From Kitasatospora sp. NBC_01266 (GTDB lineage Bacteria; Actinomycetota; Actinomycetes; Streptomycetales; Streptomycetaceae): a DNA stretch of 64,000 bases. The stretch spans positions 7,006,001-7,070,000 of the forward strand of contig NZ_CP108458.1 of assembly GCF_036242395.1 (NCBI RefSeq), in the 5' to 3' direction. Position 1 is the first letter of the stretch, and the number at the start of each line of letters is the position of its first letter. This document shows positions 14,815 to 22,787 of this stretch, piece after piece. Below the pieces are notes generated by a model. That model was given only the letters and a program-made list of their open reading frames with translations, ran no database searches and was not told where the DNA came from. Position numbers and translations under genes: made by a program.

Positions 14815-15011
14815 AGCTTCTGAGATCGGGTTCCGCTGCCTGGTGAGTGTGGCCGCGCCAGGTTCTGTGATGTCGTCTTGCGGATTTCGGGCCGCTGCTG
14901 CCGATAGGGCGGTTCGGTCCGTACCCGCTGCGTCTGCGTGACCAGCTTGTGCGACCAGCTCGGCCTGGAGATCGCGACCGGTGCGGCCCGGGTGCAGGAC
15001 CCAGGCGCAGG

Positions 15012-15063
15012 GAGATCGCCCCGGGCTCGTGCACGGTGGTCGCCGACCACCCGGCGCTGCGGT
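15012..15063 (+). pseudogene. Detached 3' end of the Pth2-type gene
   Basis: This stretch reads EIAPGSCTVVADHPALR and a stop. It supplies the last strand missing from the gene at 8238 and overlaps it by EIAPG. No start or ribosome site accompanies it, so it is not a gene by itself. Its position directly before the convergent modC suggests the intact chromosome had the Pth2-type gene next to modC. Confidence 0.7.
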
Positions 15064-15081
15064 AAGGCCGGCCGCCAGGGC

Positions 15082-16167
15082 TCAGGCCGGATACGCGTGC
15101 GCCTGCGCCGCTGCCACCGAGGCCCAGACCCGCGCGCCCGGGGTCAGGTCGAGTTCGGCGGCCGCCGCCGGAGGGAGGTCGGCGACCAGCTCCAACGCGC
15201 CGGTCAGCTCGGCCCGTACCTGGTCGCCGTGCAGGTCGAGCCCGGCCACCGTGAGCTCCCAGAGGTTGCGGGCGTCGGCGGCGGGCCGCTCGCGGTGGAG
15301 GGTCACGGCGGCGGGCGCGAACGCCACGAAGGCGGGCCCGGACACCTCTTCGGCCGCCGCCAGCGTCACGCCGTCCGCCAGTCGCACCAACTGCCCTTCG
15401 CCGGTGCCCTGGTAAAGGTTCAGGCCGACCAGCCGGGCGATGTAGTCGGTGCGCGGCCGGCGGGCGACCTCGGCGGGGGTGCCGGACTGCACCTCGGTGC
15501 CGTCCTCGATCACCACCAGCCGGTCGGCCAGCACCATCGCGTCCAGCGGGTCGTGCGTGACCAGCACCGCGACCGCCTCGAACTCGGCCAGGTGCCGCCG
15601 CAGTTGGGAGCGGACATCGAGCCGGGTGCGGGCGTCCAGGGCGGCCAGCGGCTCGTCCAGCAGCAGCAGCCGGGGCCGCACCGCCAGCGCCCGGGCCAGC
15701 GCCACCCGTTGGGCCTGCCCGCCGGAGAGCTTGGCCGGGCGGGCGGCGGCGTGCTCGGCCAGGCCCATCCGCTCCAGCCAACTCGCCGCCACGGCCCGTG
15801 ACTCGCGCTTCGACTGCCCCTGGCAGCGCAGCCCGAAGCCGACGTTGTCCAGCGCGCTGAGGTGCGGGAAGAGTAGGTAGTCCTGGAACACCACGCCGAC
15901 CGGGCGCCGCTCGGCGGGGGTGTGCCGGCCGGCCGCCGGCTCCTCCAACGACCGTCCGTCCAACCGCAGGTGTCCGCCGCTGAGCGGCAGCAGGCCGGCC
16001 AGCGCGCGCAGCGCCGTCGACTTGCCCGCGCCGTTCGGGCCGAGCAGCGCGATCACCTCGCCGGCGGCGGCCCGCAGTCGCAGGTCGAGCGTGAAGCCCG
16101 CCCGCTCGACCCGCAGATGGGCTTCCAGGCCCGCTTTCTGACGGTCCGTCATGTTGCGCTCAGCCAT
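15082..16167 (-). CDS. modC: Molybdate ABC transporter ATP-binding protein ModC
   Basis: The 361-residue ATPase drives molybdate (possibly tungstate) import. It has Walker A GPNGAGKS, Q-loop VFQDYLLFPHL, signature LSGGQAQRVALARAL, Walker B LLLLDEPLAALD and the switch His in VTHDPLDAM. A C-terminal TOBE-like part follows after residue ~240 (NLWELTVAGLDLHGDQVRAEL). The start overlaps the modB stop by 19 bp, so the two are translated together. It is the last gene of modA-modB-modC. Adjacency to modA and modB makes the substrate call firm. Confidence 0.93.
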   Translation of the reverse strand: MAERNMTDRQKAGLEAHLRVERAGFTLDLRLRAAAGEVIALLGPNGAGKSTALRALAGLLPLSGGHLRLDGRSLEEPAAGRHTPAERRPVGVVFQDYLLFPHLSALDNVGFGLRCQGQSKRESRAVAASWLERMGLAEHAAARPAKLSGGQAQRVALARALAVRPRLLLLDEPLAALDARTRLDVRSQLRRHLAEFEAVAVLVTHDPLDAMVLADRLVVIEDGTEVQSGTPAEVARRPRTDYIARLVGLNLYQGTGEGQLVRLADGVTLAAAEEVSGPAFVAFAPAAVTLHRERPAADARNLWELTVAGLDLHGDQVRAELTGALELVADLPPAAAAELDLTPGARVWASVAAAQAHAYPA

Positions 16168-16946
16168 CGTCCGCGCAGCCCCACCAGGACCGTGATCGAG
16201 ACCGCGAGCAGCACCAGGCTGAGCGCGATCGCCGCCTCGGGATCGTTCTCCAGGGCCAGGTAGACCGCCAGTGGCATGGTCTGGGTGGTGCCGGGGAAGT
16301 TCCCGGCGAAGGTGATCGTGGCGCCGAACTCGCCCAGCGCGCGGGCCCAGGCGAGCACCGCGCCGGCCGCCACCCCGGGGGCGATCAGCGGCAGCGTGAC
16401 CCGCCGGAACGCGGTCAGCCGGGAGGCGCCGAGGGTGGCCGCCGCCTCCTCGTAGCGCGGATCGGCGGCCCGCAGCGCGCCCTCCACACTGATCACCAGG
16501 AACGGCATCGCGACGAAGGCCTCGGCGACCACCACCCCGGGGGTGGTGAACGGCAGGGTGATCCCGAAGGCGGAGTCCAGCCAGCGCCCGACGATCCCGT
16601 TGCGCCCCAGCACCAGCAGCAGCGCCACCCCGCCGACCACCGGCGGCAGCACCAGCGGCAGGGTCACCAGGGCGCGGATCACCCGCCGCCCGGGGAACTC
16701 GGTGCGCGCCAGCAGCCAGGCCAGCGGCACCCCGAGCACCAGCGAGATCGCCGTGGCGGCGGTGGCGCAGATCAGCGAGAGCCGCAGCGCCTGCCAGACC
16801 TCGGCGCTGGACAGCTCCGCCGGCAGCGACCGCCAGGGGGCCTTGACCAGCAGGCCCACCAGCGGCAGCACCAGGAAGACCAGTCCGAGCAGGGCCGGCA
16901 GCAGCAGCGCGATCGGGATCCGGGGCCGGGGGGCCCGCCTGGTCAC
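16149..16946 (-). CDS. modB: Molybdate ABC transporter permease ModB
   Basis: This is a 265-residue membrane protein with about five to six transmembrane helices, starting with LLLPALLGLVFLVLPLVGLL. It has the permease EAA-type loop EEAAATLGASRLTAFRRVTLP that contacts ModC. ModB forms the channel through which ModA delivers molybdate. It starts 10 bp after modA stops and overlaps modC. The length is normal for the family. Confidence 0.92.
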   Translation of the reverse strand: MTRRAPRPRIPIALLLPALLGLVFLVLPLVGLLVKAPWRSLPAELSSAEVWQALRLSLICATAATAISLVLGVPLAWLLARTEFPGRRVIRALVTLPLVLPPVVGGVALLLVLGRNGIVGRWLDSAFGITLPFTTPGVVVAEAFVAMPFLVISVEGALRAADPRYEEAAATLGASRLTAFRRVTLPLIAPGVAAGAVLAWARALGEFGATITFAGNFPGTTQTMPLAVYLALENDPEAAIALSLVLLAVSITVLVGLRGRWLSAT

Positions 16947-16956
16947 GATGACAGCC

Positions 16957-17817
16957 TCAGGAGGCCGCGGCCGAGGGGGCGGCGGACGAGGCGCTCGGCA
17001 GCTGGAAGCCCGCCGCCGTCAGCACCGCGAGGCCGGCCGGCGACTCGACGTACTGCTCGAAGGCCTTGGCACCGTCCGGGTTCGGCGCCTTGGCCAGGTC
17101 GGCGATCGGGTAGTCGTTGATCGCCTTGGCGGCCTCCGGGAAGTTCACGCCCGCCACCTTGCCGTTGGCCGACTTGACGTCGGTCTGGTAGACGATCGAG
17201 GCGTCCACCTCGCCGAGCTCGACCTTGGTCAGCGCGCTGGTGACGTCCTGCTCCAGGGTGACCGGGGTCAGGTTGACGTTGCCGAGCTTGAGGGCGGTCA
17301 CGGCGGCCGCGCCGCACGGGACCTGCTGCGCGCAGAGCGCCACCTTGACGCCGGGGGCGGCGAGCGACTGGAGCGAGGTGAGGTGCTTCGGGTTGCCGTT
17401 GGCGACCGCGATCTCCAGCGTGTTGCGGACGAAGACGGTGGGGGTGTCGGCGGCGCCCTTGGCGTCGGTGACGGTCTTCATGGTGGCCGGCGAGGCGGCG
17501 GCGAAGACGTCGGCCGGGGCGCCGGAGACGATGCTCTGGGCCAGCGCGGAGCTGCCACCGAAGTTGAACTTCACCGTGGTGCCGGGGTGGGCGGCCTCGA
17601 AGCTCTTGCCGAGCGCGGTGAAGGCGTCCTGCAGCGAGGCGGCGGCGAAGACCGTGATGGTCCCCTTGACGGCCGGGCCGGACGAGGACGCGGCGGCCGC
17701 CGAGGACGACGAGCCGGCGCTGCTCGACTTCGCCGAGCTGCCGCAGGCGCTCAGGCCACCGGCCAGCGCGAGTGCGACGAGAGCGGCCGCGGCGGTACGG
17801 ATCCGGGTGGTGGGCAT
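16957..17817 (-). CDS. modA: Molybdate-binding lipoprotein ModA
   Basis: The 286-residue product is a secreted lipoprotein: signal AAAALVALALAGGLSAC with lipobox LSAC, cleaved before Cys25, then a Ser/Ala linker. The mature part has the ModA pattern: TVFAAASLQDAFTALG, FGGSSALAQSIVSGAPADVF, EVDASIVYQTDV. It captures molybdate outside the cell for ModB/ModC. AGGAGGGG lies 6 bases before the ATG at 17817, so the longer in-frame start at 18069 is rejected. The final Ser/Ala-rich tail (SASSAAPSAAAS) is unusual but common in streptomycete lipoproteins. Confidence 0.93.
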   Translation of the reverse strand: MPTTRIRTAAAALVALALAGGLSACGSSAKSSSAGSSSSAAAASSSGPAVKGTITVFAAASLQDAFTALGKSFEAAHPGTTVKFNFGGSSALAQSIVSGAPADVFAAASPATMKTVTDAKGAADTPTVFVRNTLEIAVANGNPKHLTSLQSLAAPGVKVALCAQQVPCGAAAVTALKLGNVNLTPVTLEQDVTSALTKVELGEVDASIVYQTDVKSANGKVAGVNFPEAAKAINDYPIADLAKAPNPDGAKAFEQYVESPAGLAVLTAAGFQLPSASSAAPSAAAS

Positions 17818-18245
17818 GCTGTTCCCCTCCTGCCAGGTCCTCAGGGACCCGGCGGTGCGGTCAAGGTGCGGGCCGGTCCGCCGCGCCGTGCGACGGAAGG
17901 TGGCGACCCTGGCTCCGCCGGGACGTGCGCGAGGGCCCAGTGCGCGCGCGGTGACTGCCGGGGTGGCGGTGACCAGAGCGGCGCCTGAGCCTGCTGTGCT
18001 CGTATCTGCGGGCGTTGTGGCGATCATAGTGCCGCAGATGCGAGCCTGAAATCCCCTGTGCCTTTGCACAGCGTGCCCGTCCCCAAACGCTGGTGCCGGC
18101 TGTGCGAACGTTCGGACGCCGCTGCTTCCGGTGGCCGAAAACCGCTGGCCGGGGCGGTCGTCCAGGCAGCAGAGTGGGCCGACCGGAACGATTCACCGGT
18201 CCATTCCGGCCCGATTTCCGATCGACTCCAGGGGGAGAACATCCG
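17818..18245. promoter_or_regulatory. Divergent promoter region modA / RNA ligase
   Basis: The 428-bp gap separates two divergent genes, so it must contain both promoters. The modA side can be read as open frame back to 18069, but that reading lacks a ribosome site. I found no clear molybdate-type palindrome or molybdenum-cofactor riboswitch fold by eye. Confidence 0.4.
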
Positions 18246-19313
18246 ATGTCCACGCTACGGGTCACCGCCGAGCGGCTGACCGTGCTCGAGCACCCCAACG
18301 CCGACGCGCTGGAGCTGGCCCAGGTCGGCCTGTACCGCGCGGTGGTGGCCAAGGGCGCCTACCGCACCGGCGACTACGCGCTCTACATCCCCGAGCAGTC
18401 GGTGCTGCCCGCCGCGCTGATCGAGGAGCTGGGGCTGACCGGCAAGCTGGCCGGGTCCGGCGCGGACCGGGTCAGGGCGGTGCGGCTGCGCGGCGAGCTC
18501 TCCCAGGGCATCGTCTGCCGCCCGCGCGCGCTGGCCGGCACCGACCTGGCCGAGGCCGCCGCCGAGGGCCGCGACTTCGCCGGGCAGCTCGGCATCACCA
18601 AGTGGCAGCCGCCGATCCCGACCGCGATGAACGGCGAGTTGGAGCCGGCCCCCGAGCTGCTGCCCTGGGTCGACATCGAGAACCTGCAGCGGTTCCCCGA
18701 CATCTTCGAGCCGGGCGAACCGGTGGTGCTGACCGAGAAACTGCACGGCAGCTGCTGCCTGTTCACCTACCACGTCGCCACCGGCGAGGTGCAGGTCTCC
18801 TCCAAGGGCGTCGGCGCGCAGCACCTGGCGCTGAAGGCCGACGACCGCAACCTCTACTGGCGGGCGGTGCGCGCGCACGGCGTGCCGGCGGTGGCCGCCG
18901 CGCTGGCCGAGCGGCTGGGGGCCGAGCGCATCGGCATCTTCGGCGAGGTCTTCGGCACGGGCGTGCAGGACCTGACGTACGGCAGCTCGGGCCGCGCCGA
19001 ACTGCCGGGCTACGCGGTCTTCGACGTCTCGGCGCTGATCGACGGTCAGCTGCACTGGCTCTCCGCCGCGCAACTGCTCAGCGGGCAGCTGCCGCTGGTG
19101 CCGGAGCTGTGGCGCGGGCCGTTCGACCCGGCCGTGGTGCTGGCCCACGCCGAGGGCCGGGAGACCGTCTCGGGACGGGCGCTGCACCTGCGCGAGGGCG
19201 TGGTGATCAGGCCCGTGGTCGAGCGGCACAGCCCGGTGCTCGGCGGCCGGGCGATCGCCAAGGCGGTCAGCGGCGCGTACCTGACCCGCAAGGGCGGCAC
19301 CGAGTTCGAGTGA
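18246..19313 (+). CDS. ATP-dependent RNA ligase, Deinococcus Rnl (Rnl5)-like
   Basis: The 355-residue enzyme has the nucleotidyltransferase motif I EKLHGSCC (KxHG), with Lys about residue 166 as the AMP acceptor. Motif III-like IGIFGEVFG and motif IV/V-like LREGVVIRP ending AKAVSGAYLTRKG complete the active site. The N-terminal about 110 residues (ADALELAQVGLYRAVVAKGA) resemble the extra OB-type module of the Deinococcus radiodurans ligase, which seals nicks with a 3'-OH RNA end in duplexes. A role in RNA repair is likely. GGGGGAG precedes the ATG at 18246. It stands alone, divergent from modA, with no visible RNA-cyclase or kinase partner. Confidence 0.88.
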   Translation: MSTLRVTAERLTVLEHPNADALELAQVGLYRAVVAKGAYRTGDYALYIPEQSVLPAALIEELGLTGKLAGSGADRVRAVRLRGELSQGIVCRPRALAGTDLAEAAAEGRDFAGQLGITKWQPPIPTAMNGELEPAPELLPWVDIENLQRFPDIFEPGEPVVLTEKLHGSCCLFTYHVATGEVQVSSKGVGAQHLALKADDRNLYWRAVRAHGVPAVAAALAERLGAERIGIFGEVFGTGVQDLTYGSSGRAELPGYAVFDVSALIDGQLHWLSAAQLLSGQLPLVPELWRGPFDPAVVLAHAEGRETVSGRALHLREGVVIRPVVERHSPVLGGRAIAKAVSGAYLTRKGGTEFE

Positions 19314-19407
19314 CCGGACCCAGTGGCGGGCCCGGTCGACCGGCGGCGACGCACCGGGCTGACGTGGTGTCAGGGGACGGCGCCGATTGGACCGTACGCT
19401 GACAAAT

Positions 19408-20397
19408 GTGATCACGGACCAGGACCCGAAAGTCGGCGAACCGGCGGCCGACCGCCACTGGGCCCGGCTGCTCGACGGCTATCGGCGCACCCGGGCCCGG
19501 GTTGCCGCCCGGGTCGGCGAGCAGGCGGCGGCCCAGCGGACGGCCGCGCTCGGCCATGAACTCGCCCTCGGCGCCCCGGCCCCGATCGCCGCCGCGCTCT
19601 TCGATCCGGCCGCCGGACCGGGGGCGGCGGCCGGCGAGCGGGACGGCTGGGTCGGGCCGCTCTGGGAGGTGCTGGCGGCCCGGCAGCCCTGGGCGGTACT
19701 GGCCCGGCTGCCGCTGCCCGAGCCGGTGCGCACCCTGGCCGCGCACACCCGGGTGCTGCTCGGCGAGGACCTGACGGATGGCCGGGAGGTCAGCCCGGGA
19801 AGCGCGGTCCCGCTGGTGCTGCTCCCCTGGGAGCAGGCCGGCTGGGAGCCCGCGCACCGGGTCACCGCCTACCGGGCCGACGGCGCGGCCACCTCGCACT
19901 TCCCGCTGCCGGACAGCCGCGAGGGGCTGGGCCCGGTCCGGCTGCCCGCACCGGGGCCGGCGCTGCCCGGCGCCGAGCAGCCGGCCACCGCCGCGCTGCG
20001 CGGCCTGTGCGACTGGCTGGACGCCCGCTGCCTGCGCGGCACCGCCCCGCAGGCCGCCGCGCTGTTCGCCGGCACCGGCGCTCCGCACGTCGAGACCGTC
20101 GCGGGCTACCTGCCGTTCGCCACCGTCTACCCCGCCCTGGTGCGGGCCGGTTCGGGCGCCGGTGCCTACGGGCGCTCGGGCGGCGCGGCGCGTGGCCGGC
20201 TGGCGGTCTGGCGGGTGCTGGCCGCGATGGCCGACCCGGCGGGGCGCCGCTCGGTCGCGGGGGTGGCGGCCCTGGTGGCCCGGATGCGCTGCTTCACCTG
20301 GTGCGAGAGCGCCGACGAGGTCTGGCACCTGCACCTCGCGCTGGAGGACCCCGCGACCGGCCTGGCCTGGGCGGTCAGCGGCAGCGACTACGACTGA
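19408..20397 (+). CDS. Hypothetical protein, streptomycete-type, about 329 residues
   Basis: No domain is recognised. The protein is Ala/Arg/Leu-rich, cytoplasmic, with Trp-containing segments VPLVLLPWEQAGWEPAH and MRCFTWCESADEVWHLHLAL. The start is uncertain. A GTG at 19408 (ITDQDPKVGEPA...) is taken, but a TTG at 19387 is in frame, and neither has a clear ribosome site, so the message may be leaderless. It follows the RNA ligase gene by 94 bp on the same strand. Codon bias supports coding along the full length. Confidence 0.65.
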   Translation: MITDQDPKVGEPAADRHWARLLDGYRRTRARVAARVGEQAAAQRTAALGHELALGAPAPIAAALFDPAAGPGAAAGERDGWVGPLWEVLAARQPWAVLARLPLPEPVRTLAAHTRVLLGEDLTDGREVSPGSAVPLVLLPWEQAGWEPAHRVTAYRADGAATSHFPLPDSREGLGPVRLPAPGPALPGAEQPATAALRGLCDWLDARCLRGTAPQAAALFAGTGAPHVETVAGYLPFATVYPALVRAGSGAGAYGRSGGAARGRLAVWRVLAAMADPAGRRSVAGVAALVARMRCFTWCESADEVWHLHLALEDPATGLAWAVSGSDYD

Positions 20398-20579
20398 ACG
20401 GGAGGGCCGGCAGGGGGTGCGCCGGTGGGTGGGTGAGGACCGCCGTCGCGTGCTCCCGTCAAGCGATGCAGTGGTACTCGCCTACGAGACCGGCCTGGTG
20501 ATCCCGGGCGGGGCGGGCCAGGTCAGTGCGTCACTTGGTGTGACGGAGAGTCAAAACTGCTGTATGGCAGGATGATCAC

Positions 20580-21272
20580 ATGATCAAGGGAGTCCTGTTC
20601 GATTTCTCCGGCACCCTCTTCCGGATCGAGTCGGCCGAGCGCTGGTGGGCGGCCGTCTCCTCGGCGGCGGGTCTCGCGCTCAGCGCCGAGGAGTTGGCCG
20701 AAGGGGGGCGCCGGCTCGAGGTCAGCGGCGCGCTGCCGGGCGGTCCCGCCCCTCGGGCGGTGCCCCCGGAGCTGGCCGAGGCCTGGGCGACCCGGGACCT
20801 GAGCGCCGACCGGCACCGGGCGGCGTACGCGGGGCTGGTCCGGGCGGCCGGTTCGCCGATGGCGGAGTTGGCCGACGCGCTGTACGACCGTCATATGACC
20901 CCTGAAGCCTGGGATCCGTATCCCGACGCCGAGTCGACGCTGCGTGAGCTGCGCCGGCGGGGGGTTCCGATCGCGGTGGTGAGCAACATCGGCTGGGACC
21001 TGCGGCCGGTCTTCCGGGCGCACGGGCTGGACGAGTTGGTCGACGCCTACCTGCTCTCCTTCGAGTTCGGCGCGCAGAAGCCGCACCCGTCGATCTTCCA
21101 GGAGGCCTGCGACCGGCTCGGGTTGGCGCCGCAGGACGTCCTGATGGTGGGCGACGACCGCCGGGCCGATGTCGGAGCGGCCGCGCTGGGCTGCTCGCTG
21201 CACCTGGTCGACCACCTGCCGGTCGACCGGCGTCCGGCCGGGCTGAGCCCGCTGCTGGAGCTGCTGAACTGA
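20580..21272 (+). CDS. HAD-superfamily hydrolase with atypical motif I
   Basis: The 230-residue protein has HAD motif I as DFSGTL near residue 8, motif II VVSNIG, motif III Lys in GAQKPHPSIF and motif IV VGDDRRADV. HAD phosphatases normally have Asp two residues after the nucleophile (DxD). Here that position is Ser, so the general acid for phosphate transfer is missing. This occurs in dehalogenase-like or altered members, so simple phosphatase activity should not be assumed. The helical cap lies at residues ~15-100. The start ATG at 20580 has no strong ribosome site. Confidence 0.85.
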   Translation: MIKGVLFDFSGTLFRIESAERWWAAVSSAAGLALSAEELAEGGRRLEVSGALPGGPAPRAVPPELAEAWATRDLSADRHRAAYAGLVRAAGSPMAELADALYDRHMTPEAWDPYPDAESTLRELRRRGVPIAVVSNIGWDLRPVFRAHGLDELVDAYLLSFEFGAQKPHPSIFQEACDRLGLAPQDVLMVGDDRRADVGAAALGCSLHLVDHLPVDRRPAGLSPLLELLN

Positions 21273-21379
21273 CCGACGGGCCGGTCCGCCGTCGGCTCGT
21301 GGCCAGCGCGGGGGGCGCCCGTGACCTCGGGGGTGGGCGTGTCGTTGACAGCACGGTACGAGGCCGCTGGACTCTGAAC

Positions 21380-21398
21380 TAAGGTAAGCCTAACCTAA
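21380..21398. promoter_or_regulatory. Iron box (DmdR/IdeR operator)
   Basis: TAAGGTAAGCCTAACCTAA fits the 19-bp actinobacterial iron-box consensus TWAGGTWAGSCTWACCTWA at every position. In streptomycetes DmdR1 binds this with Fe2+ and switches genes off when iron is plentiful. It lies 28 bp before the aminotransferase GTG and should control both downstream genes. Confidence 0.93.
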
Positions 21399-21425
21399 TC
21401 TTGGCTAGCCTTGTGGGAGTCTCTC

Positions 21426-22787
21426 GTGAGCATCACCACCGAACCCACCCCCCTGGCCGGCGGCGCGATCCTGCACCGCCAGCAGGTCCGCGAGTCCGCC
21501 GCCCGCACCTACGCGCGCTCGTTCCCGATCGTGCCGGTGCGCGCCAACGGCATGACGGTCGAGGGCGCGGACGGCCGCCGCTACCTCGACTGCCTCTCCG
21601 GCGCCGGCACCCTCGCGCTCGGCCACAACCACCCGGTGGTGCTCGAGGCGATCCGCCGCACGCTGGACAGCGGGGCGCCGCTGCACCTGCTCGACCTGGC
21701 CACCGCCGAGAAGGACGACTTCACCACCGCGCTGCTGGAGAGCCTGCCCGCCGCCTTCGCGGAGCGGGCCCGGGTGCACTTCTGCGGCCCGGCCGGCACC
21801 GACGCGGTGGAGGCCGCGCTCAAGCTGATGCAGATCAGCACCGGGCGGCGCGGCACCCTGGCCTTCACCGGCGGCTACCACGGCATGACGGCCGGCGCGC
21901 TCGCGGTGACCGGCAACGTCGCGGTCAAGGAGCCGCTGCCCAGCGGCGGCGAGGTCACCCGGCTGCCCTACCCGTACGCCTACCGCTGCCCGTTCGGGGT
22001 CGGCGGCGCGGCGGCCGAGCGGCTGGCCGCCGACTACACCGAGCGGCTGCTCGACGACCCGCTGGGCGGCGTGGTGCGGCCCGCCGCGATGATCGTGGAG
22101 GCGGTGCAGGGCGAGGGCGGCGCGGTGCCGGCGCCCGACGACTGGCTGCGCGCGATGCGCCGGATCACCGCCGAGCGCGGCATCCCGCTGATCCTGGACG
22201 AGGTGCAGACCGGGGTCGGCCGGACCGGTGCGATGTGGGCCGTCGAGCACAGCGGGATCGTGCCGGACGCGATGGTGCTCTCCAAGGCGATCGGCGGCAG
22301 CCTGCCGCTCGCGGTGGTGGTCTACCGGGAGGAGTACGACCGCTGGCGCCCCGGCGCGCACACCGGCACCTTCCGGGGCAACACCCTGGCGATGGCGGCC
22401 GGCACCGCGACGCTGCGGTACGTGGCCGCGCACGGCCTGGCGCAGCGCGCGGCACAGGTCGGGCGCCGGCTGCTGACCGAGCTGACGGCGCTCCAGGGGC
22501 GGCTGCCGGTGATCGGTGACGTACGCGGGCGCGGGCTGATGATCGGCGTCGAACTGGTCGATCCGGCGGGCGAGTCGGACTCCTGCGGTGCCCGGCCGGC
22601 CGACCCCGCGCTCGCGACGCGGGTCCGGGAGGCCTGCCTGGCGCGCGGGTTGATCGTCGAGCTGGGCGGACGGCACGACGCGGTGCTGCGGCTGCTGCCG
22701 CCGCTGACCATCACCGACGAGCAGGTGGACGCGGTGCTGGAGCGGCTGGCCGAGGCGATCGCGGCGGCCGTCGAAGGTGCGGCATGA
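21426..22787 (+). CDS. Diaminobutyrate--2-oxoglutarate aminotransferase (siderophore-type)
   Basis: This is a 453-residue class III PLP aminotransferase. PLP-site features are FTGGYHGMTAGAL, EAVQGEGG, LILDEVQTGVGRTG and the Schiff-base Lys in VLSKAIGG. It resembles enzymes that convert aspartate semialdehyde to L-2,4-diaminobutyrate with glutamate as amino donor. An iron box lies just upstream, and the next gene, overlapping by ATGA, is a PLP decarboxylase. Together they predict 1,3-diaminopropane made under iron starvation, a building block of schizokinen-like siderophores. Start GTG at 21426 after GGGAG. Confidence 0.88.
   Translation: MSITTEPTPLAGGAILHRQQVRESAARTYARSFPIVPVRANGMTVEGADGRRYLDCLSGAGTLALGHNHPVVLEAIRRTLDSGAPLHLLDLATAEKDDFTTALLESLPAAFAERARVHFCGPAGTDAVEAALKLMQISTGRRGTLAFTGGYHGMTAGALAVTGNVAVKEPLPSGGEVTRLPYPYAYRCPFGVGGAAAERLAADYTERLLDDPLGGVVRPAAMIVEAVQGEGGAVPAPDDWLRAMRRITAERGIPLILDEVQTGVGRTGAMWAVEHSGIVPDAMVLSKAIGGSLPLAVVVYREEYDRWRPGAHTGTFRGNTLAMAAGTATLRYVAAHGLAQRAAQVGRRLLTELTALQGRLPVIGDVRGRGLMIGVELVDPAGESDSCGARPADPALATRVREACLARGLIVELGGRHDAVLRLLPPLTITDEQVDAVLERLAEAIAAAVEGAA

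Larger units (their letters stand above)
8931..15011. mobile_element. About 6.1-kb insertion splitting the Pth2-type gene
   Basis: The split is shown by the two parts of one gene (5' part ending 8930, 3' part starting 15012) and the near-identical repeats at both joints. The insert contains a MarR gene, a 243-residue unknown plus SDR operon, a 169-residue unknown gene, a decayed multi-frameshift gene and a NUDIX gene. No intact integrase or transposase is seen, so it may be a degraded integrative element, or gene cargo brought in by one since lost. The exact edges could shift within the repeats. Confidence 0.6.

Noticed and set aside
17818..18069. Longer ModA start at 18069, or a molybdenum-cofactor riboswitch in the leader.
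   Set aside because: The ATG at 17817 has an excellent ribosome site and begins a proper lipoprotein signal; no conserved riboswitch core was recognisable.
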